This document shows, one piece after another, positions 60,321 through 64,000 of a stretch of DNA of 64,000 bases. Origin of the DNA: Herbidospora solisilvae. GTDB lineage: Bacteria > Actinomycetota > Actinomycetes > Streptosporangiales > Streptosporangiaceae. Within the stretch, counting starts at the first letter, position 1. Each line of letters starts with the position of its first letter. Where the stretch lies: the NCBI RefSeq assembly GCF_009901565.1, contig NZ_WXEW01000007.1, forward strand, positions 372,001 to 436,000, written 5' to 3'. A model generated the notes under the pieces. It searched no databases and had not been told where the DNA came from. It saw only the letters and a list, made by a program, of their open reading frames with translations. The position numbers and the translations under genes were made by a program.

Positions 60321-61256
60321 CTAGGGAAGCCGGGCCGCCGCCTCGGCGAAGCTCTCCAGCGTGAGGTCCCAGAACCGCTTCACGTCGATCTTCCGGGCCA
60401 CGTTCGCGTTGGGGACCCGCCCGCGCAGGTTGAAGTCGATCACCGTCATCCCCGACGTGAACCGGCCCGCCGTCTCGACGTCGACCACGCCGGGCGTGAA
60501 CTCGAACAGGGTCGGGTCGGCGACGAAGGCGACCGCCAGCGCGTCGTGAACCGCCGGGCCGTCGTGGGCCGTCGTCATGCCGTAGAACTCCAGGCTGGGG
60601 ATCAGCAGCTCGCCGCCGAGCCGTCCCAGGCCGCGCATGCGCTCCAAAATCGGGCCGTTGGCCAGGGCCGTCAGGCTGACGTCGAGGCCGATCTGGTTGA
60701 CCGTCCACCCGGCCCCGAAGACGATCGCCGCCGCCTCGGGGTCTGCCGCGATGTTGAACTCGGCCGCGGGGGTGCGGTTCCCCCGGGTGTACGACCCGCC
60801 CAGGATGGTGAAGTCGCGCGCCCACTCCATGATGCGGGGTTCCCTGCGCACCGCCAGGGCGATGTTCGTGAGGGGGCCGACGGCGACCAGGGAGATCTCG
60901 CCGGGGGAGGCCGCGAGGGTGTCGACGATGAAGTCGACCGCGTGCCCGTCGCCGGCCGGCAGCCGGGGTTCCGGCAGCACCGCCGCGCCCAGCCCGCCGA
61001 ACCCGTGAACCTCGGCCGCGTCGATCCGGCTGGCCACCAGCGCCCCGGGGGAGCCGGCGACCACGGGCACCGAGGGGAACCCGAGGAACTCGCGCAGCTT
61101 GAGGGCGTTGAGGGTGGTCAGCTCCAGGGAGACGTTCCCGCCGACCGTGGTGATCCCGACGAGGTCGAGCGCCGGGCAGCCGTGGGCGAGGGTGATGGCC
61201 AGTGCGTCGTCGATCCCGGGGTCGCAGTCAATGAGGATCTTCTTTGGTGCGGGCAC
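60321..61256 (-). CDS. Inosine-uridine-preferring nucleoside hydrolase
   Basis: 311 residues from GTG 61256. The calcium-binding DxDxxxDD is present at the N terminus (ILIDCDPGIDDALAITLAHG). So are LVAVGPLTNIALAVRREPRI, FTILGGSYTRGNRTPAAEFN (Asn, Glu in the ribose site) and the C-terminal HDALAVAFVADPTLFEF (His, Asp). The enzyme splits nucleosides to base plus ribose. It is two genes upstream of the ATP-grasp operon and adjacent to allophanate hydrolase, consistent with salvage of nitrogen from nucleosides. The CysS-like gene ends 3 bases upstream. Confidence 0.9.
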   Translation of the reverse strand: MPAPKKILIDCDPGIDDALAITLAHGCPALDLVGITTVGGNVSLELTTLNALKLREFLGFPSVPVVAGSPGALVASRIDAAEVHGFGGLGAAVLPEPRLPAGDGHAVDFIVDTLAASPGEISLVAVGPLTNIALAVRREPRIMEWARDFTILGGSYTRGNRTPAAEFNIAADPEAAAIVFGAGWTVNQIGLDVSLTALANGPILERMRGLGRLGGELLIPSLEFYGMTTAHDGPAVHDALAVAFVADPTLFEFTPGVVDVETAGRFTSGMTVIDFNLRGRVPNANVARKIDVKRFWDLTLESFAEAAARLP

Positions 61257-61259
61257 GCC

Positions 61260-62600
61260 TCAGAGCGTAACCCGCTGGCGAATCTTGAGGGCGCTGTCGA
61301 TCTGCCGATGCATGATCCTCGCCCGTTCGAACTCACCCCGCTCCGCGCTCGCCTCGGCGAGATTTCGCACCACGCCCAGCACGGCCCCCGCGACTTCCCG
61401 CAACTGCGTTTCCCTGGCCCAGTGCGCGCTCATCGGATCGAGGCCCAGCACGTCGAGCATCGCCCTTACCTCGGCGCATTTCCGCGCCGCCTTCTGAACG
61501 TCGCCGGAATCGAGGGCGGCGTTCCCCTCATTGACGGCCGCGTGAATGAGCGAAACCGCCTGAGGGAGGTTCAGGTCGTGGTCCATCGCCTCTCTGAACT
61601 GCGACGGAAGCGCGCCCGGCGCGTCCACGGCCACCCGGTGCACAAAACGTTCGATCCGCCGGTACGCCACCGCGCTCTCCTCCACCGCCCCCACCGAGAA
61701 TTCCATCGGCGACCGATAATGGGCGGCGGCCAGATAGAACCGCAGTTCCTGTGGCCTGATCCGCCGCAGTAACGTGTGCACCGCCAGCGGGTTCTTCGCC
61801 GTCTTGCGAATCTTCTCGCCCCGGTGGGTGACCGGTCCGTTGTGAATCCAGAATCGCGCGAAACCGTCGCCGGCGGCGCGCGACTGGGCGATCTCGTTCT
61901 CGTGGTGCGGGAAAATGAGATTGGCTCCGCCGCCGTGGATGTCGAATTCGGCGCCCAGATATTTACGCGCCATCGCGGAACATTCCAGATGCCATCCGGG
62001 CCGGCCGTCTCCCCACGGCGCGTGCCAGACGGGTTCTCCTGGGCGGCCCCTTTTCCAGAGTGCGAAATCGCGGGGGTCGCGTTTGCCGTGGCCGGGTTCC
62101 TCGCCGTCGCGCATCTGGCTCGGGCGCTGCCCGGAGAGTTCGCCGTAATTCGGGAAGGAGGAGACCGAGAAATACACGTCGCCGTCGGCGGTGTAGGCGT
62201 TGCCGGAGGCGAGCAGCTGCTCGATCAGCTCCAGCATCTCGGGGATGTGGCCGGTCGCCCGGGGCTCCACGCTGGGCGGAAGGCACCCGAGGGCCTCGTA
62301 GGTGCTCTCGAACGACCGGTGGACCGGGTCGGTGATCCGCCACCAGTGCACGCCCTCGGAAAGCGAGCGGCTGATGATTTTGTCTTCGATGTCGGTGACG
62401 TTCCGGCAGAAGAGAACGCGATATCCGGAATGCAGGAGCCAGCGGTGCAGAATATCGAAGTTCACTTGCGAGCGTATCTGCCCGACATGGGGTGGGACGA
62501 CGACGGTGGGACCGCAGAGATAAATCGATGCGATTCCCGGAATTCGGGGGGAGAAATCGCGGACCGACCGGCTGAAAGTATCGTATAGGCGAAGTCCCAC
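61260..62600 (-). CDS. Divergent cysteinyl-tRNA-synthetase paralogue
   Basis: 446 residues from GTG 62600. The class I CysRS fold is evident: zinc ligands C29 ([11 protein letters not shown]), C in [12 protein letters not shown], and H/E in [16 protein letters not shown]. The signature sequences are altered: HIGH is HVGQ (38-41) and KMSKS reads KIRKTAKN. The first half of the HIGH block and the metal site are intact. Its body has lower GC than neighbours, suggesting transfer. It could be a second CysRS, a tRNA-dependent peptide ligase, or an MshC-like ATP-dependent cysteine ligase. A housekeeping cysS presumably lies elsewhere. Confidence 0.82.
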   Translation of the reverse strand: MGLRLYDTFSRSVRDFSPRIPGIASIYLCGPTVVVPPHVGQIRSQVNFDILHRWLLHSGYRVLFCRNVTDIEDKIISRSLSEGVHWWRITDPVHRSFESTYEALGCLPPSVEPRATGHIPEMLELIEQLLASGNAYTADGDVYFSVSSFPNYGELSGQRPSQMRDGEEPGHGKRDPRDFALWKRGRPGEPVWHAPWGDGRPGWHLECSAMARKYLGAEFDIHGGGANLIFPHHENEIAQSRAAGDGFARFWIHNGPVTHRGEKIRKTAKNPLAVHTLLRRIRPQELRFYLAAAHYRSPMEFSVGAVEESAVAYRRIERFVHRVAVDAPGALPSQFREAMDHDLNLPQAVSLIHAAVNEGNAALDSGDVQKAARKCAEVRAMLDVLGLDPMSAHWARETQLREVAGAVLGVVRNLAEASAERGEFERARIMHRQIDSALKIRQRVTL

Positions 62601-62763
62601 CTAGCCGAGGGTAAGCCAGAAATCCGCGTCCTGTCGATAGAAACGGGCAGACGTGCGGTGCACATCATGAATGCCACATTGTGAGACAGGTCAAACGGGT
62701 TGACAGGGTAATGAACCACGCGTGCGGCTAAGAGATCGGCTATGGACAAATCGGTCGGGTGGA
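62601..62763. other. Gap upstream of CysRS-like gene, no gene seen
   Basis: The first part of a 326-base gap. It is relatively AT-rich and holds TTGACA (62700-62705) on the plus strand, but no coding frame with good codon bias. The promoter of the CysRS paralogue (minus strand) must lie here or in the nested repeat that follows; no clear -10/-35 pair was identified. Confidence 0.5.
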
Positions 62764-62907
62764 GGTACGGCCCGCGCCCCGGTGGGTGGGCGTGGGCGGC
62801 CGGCGACAGCTGGTCCGGTTCGGCTTGTGGGCCGCGCCCCTCTCTTTGACGAGAGGCGGAGCGCGGGTGCCGCCTGACAGCCGGCCGCCGGAGGCGCGGG
62901 CCGTACC
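62764..62907. repeat. 144-base nested inverted-repeat element, candidate structured RNA
   Basis: Four stacked perfect stems nest in one another. The outer is GGTACGGCCCGCGCC (62764-62778) with GGCGCGGGCCGTACC (62893-62907). Next are GGCGGCCGGC (62795-62804) with GCCGGCCGCC (62880-62889), CCGCGC (62832-62837) with GCGCGG (62861-62866), and CCTCTC (62839-62844) with GAGAGG (62851-62856) around loop TTTGAC. Asymmetric bulges of 16 and 3 bases separate the first two. There is no coding frame and no T-tract. It could be a regulatory or small RNA, or a miniature inverted-repeat element; strand is not determined. Confidence 0.6.
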
Positions 62908-62926
62908 GGCTAGGGGGTGTCCGAAA

Positions 62927-63217
62927 CTATCGGCGGATCACGTGCAGAACCGAGGCGATGCGCTCGGCGGCGGTCACGACGTCGGAGGCGTGCCCGATGC
63001 GGCCCGCCCAAGAGAGCCAGTACCACCACTCTCCGTCGTTGGCGTTGGACGCCAGCACGTCCTCCGCCATGGCCGGAGCCATCGGGTTCACCACTCGAAG
63101 CCGGGGGTAGAGGCCGGCCGGCGCCGACAGGCGTACCTGGAACGAATGCGCCTCAAGTTGGGCGGCGAGCCGTTCGAGGTGGTCCATCGCCTCGCTGCGA
63201 TCTGCCTTCATCGCCAT
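62927..63217 (-). CDS. Small hypothetical protein divergent from HTH regulator
   Basis: 96 residues from ATG 63217 with GGAG seven bases upstream. The N-terminal half is helical (MAMKADRSEAMDHLERLAAQ) and the rest alpha/beta (FQVRLSAPAGLYPRLRVVNP, GEWWYWLSWAGRIGHASDVV). Small proteins of this look are often encoded next to XRE-type regulators in Streptosporangiales and may act as their partners. No known domain was recognised. It ends 19 bases before the nested inverted-repeat element. Confidence 0.6.
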   Translation of the reverse strand: MAMKADRSEAMDHLERLAAQLEAHSFQVRLSAPAGLYPRLRVVNPMAPAMAEDVLASNANDGEWWYWLSWAGRIGHASDVVTAAERIASVLHVIRR

Positions 63218-63274
63218 GGTGGTCTCCAGGGGACGTTGCGACCTTTCTCCGGAAAGGGTGAACCTGGGATGACT

Positions 63275-63289
63275 GCCCGGCAATCGGGC
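63275..63289. promoter_or_regulatory. Small dyad in divergent promoter gap
   Basis: GCCCG-GCAAT-CGGGC has perfect 5-base arms in the 275-base gap between the small hypothetical gene and the HTH gene. The gap has no gene; apart from this dyad and AT-richer stretches near 63400-63430 nothing specific was seen. Confidence 0.3.
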
Positions 63290-63492
63290 GTACTAGCCGA
63301 ATACGTGCAATAACCAGGGAACCCGCTGGTATTCAGTGGAACACCCACGGGTCCCGGGTCGCGAACCCATAACGACGCTGGCAGTTGGGTGCGTGTCGGT
63401 TAACCTCGGGGAAATATCCGTAATAGCCGATCACGGCGGGTCCGGGGCAGACTGGGACCGGCGGGGAAGTCAGCAGCGGAAGGGCAGGCGGG

Positions 63493-64000
63493 ATGGCCCG
63501 AGGAGAGCACTCTCCGGCATGTGCTCGTCGCTGGCGCGAGCAGGCCGAGGCACGGCAGTGGTCGATGTGGCAGACGGTTCAGGCGATTCACGGCTGCTGC
63601 GGCGTCAGCATGCTGAAGGCCCACCGGCTCGGCCGGGGATGGTCCGCGCGCCAGGCGATCGAGGAGCTCGAACACCTCTGTGAGCAGCAGTCGCTCGGCC
63701 TGCCCAGGGCCAGCATCGACCTGCTCAACGCGTGGGAGAACAACCGGGCGCGGCCGCGCCCCCAGACGATCGACCTGCTGGCCCGGCTCTACAAGGCCAA
63801 CGCGGTACGCCTCGGCCTCGCGGCCGACTACTGCGACGACCCGGGCGTGAGCCAGAAGGTCGTGGTCGTGGCCAACGGGTCCAGTGAGGACGCCGTCCAC
63901 GTCGAGGACCTGGCCGACGACGACACCGACCGGCGGGCGCTGTTCCACCAGGCGATGCTGATGGGCACCCCCAACGGCAGGTTCTTCGCCGAGGTCGAGG
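63493..64000 (+). CDS. Helix-turn-helix regulator, 3' end outside window
   Basis: 169 residues are visible from ATG 63493 (GGAAGGG upstream); the frame runs off the right edge. The N terminus begins MARGEHSPACARRWREQAEA. A region near residues 40-95 looks like an XRE HTH with an extended loop (HRLGRGWSARQAIEELEHLC, PRASIDLLNAWENNRARPRP, QTIDLLARLYKANAVRLGLA), followed by acidic sequence (SSEDAVHVEDLADDDTDRRA). Actinobacterial regulators of this type usually continue with TPR repeats. It is divergent from the small hypothetical gene. Confidence 0.75.
   Translation, partial: MARGEHSPACARRWREQAEARQWSMWQTVQAIHGCCGVSMLKAHRLGRGWSARQAIEELEHLCEQQSLGLPRASIDLLNAWENNRARPRPQTIDLLARLYKANAVRLGLAADYCDDPGVSQKVVVVANGSSEDAVHVEDLADDDTDRRALFHQAMLMGTPNGRFFAEVE

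Noticed and set aside
62908-62940. GGGGGTGTCCGAAACT resembling an insertion-sequence terminal repeat.
   Set aside because: No matching inverted end or transposase was found nearby.
1-64000. CRISPR arrays, rRNA operons, replication origin or prophage.
   Set aside because: No regularly spaced repeats, rRNA sequence, DnaA-box cluster or phage structural genes were seen.

Overview
The window is chromosomal DNA of a high-GC Gram-positive actinomycete, most likely of the Streptosporangiales/Streptomyces grade. The base composition is strongly G+C-rich with G/C at third codon positions. GTG and even TTG starts are common. There are BTAD and LAL-type giant regulators, a DasR-like operator, and a solute transporter without its own ATPase. 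Genus cannot be fixed from the sequence alone. No phage, complete insertion sequence, CRISPR array or origin was seen. Both ends of the window cut genes.

Layout. 1-6.9 kb: tail of a surface protein, then a translationally coupled pair (a cyclic-nucleotide-domain histidine kinase and a response regulator fused to a thioredoxin-reductase-like flavoprotein), an LRR/thioredoxin-fold protein, and an operon of three roadblock proteins plus a DUF4388-type protein. 7-13.9 kb: DUF523, an imine-reductase-like gene divergent from an HxlR regulator, DUF4032, a DUF885 metalloprotease-like protein, an aminotransferase and a secreted beta-helix protein. 13.9-18.1 kb: a class II aldolase divergent from an ngcEFG-like N-acetylglucosamine/chitobiose importer, whose promoter carries a DasR-type site and other palindromes. 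18.2-26.4 kb: LAL regulator, pterin dehydratase, spermidine-synthase-like protein, penicillin-binding protein, HdeD-like protein, lysine 6-aminotransferase (lat) and a tiny LuxR protein. 26.5-31.6 kb: tRNA-His with terminator, oligoribonuclease, and a DUF2510/pseudokinase/kinase cluster.

32-41.5 kb: a pyridoxamine-oxidase-family gene divergent from a MocR/PdxR-like regulator, a coupled polysaccharide operon (two GT2 enzymes and a NodB deacetylase), a sigma-factor-like/anti-sigma/extracellular fusion, and a substrate-binding/VWA protein. 41.6-46.6 kb: a promoter-led small ORF, cation-efflux-like protein, SpoU methyltransferase, D-Ala-D-Ala carboxypeptidase, DUF1508, DedA, a secreted Ig-like protein and DUF4331. 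46.6-53 kb: a HEPN/MNT toxin-antitoxin pair with a perfect palindrome, a 1109-residue BTAD regulator, a UPF0104 membrane protein, and a second toxin-antitoxin locus whose toxin is broken. 53-64 kb: PIG-L deacetylase divergent from a GT4 enzyme, the conserved ATP-grasp/alpha-E/transglutaminase operon, an allophanate-hydrolase-like amidase, a nucleoside hydrolase, a divergent cysteinyl-tRNA-synthetase paralogue, a 144-nt nested inverted-repeat element, and a small protein divergent from an HTH regulator.

The genes form many small coupled operons (repeated ATGA/GTGA overlaps). Themes are envelope construction, nutrient uptake under multi-operator control, signalling proteins of unusual domain make-up, and two toxin-antitoxin loci. 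The least explained elements are the structured repeat at 62764-62907, the synthetase paralogue beside it, and the HTH-fused MNT/HEPN pair.
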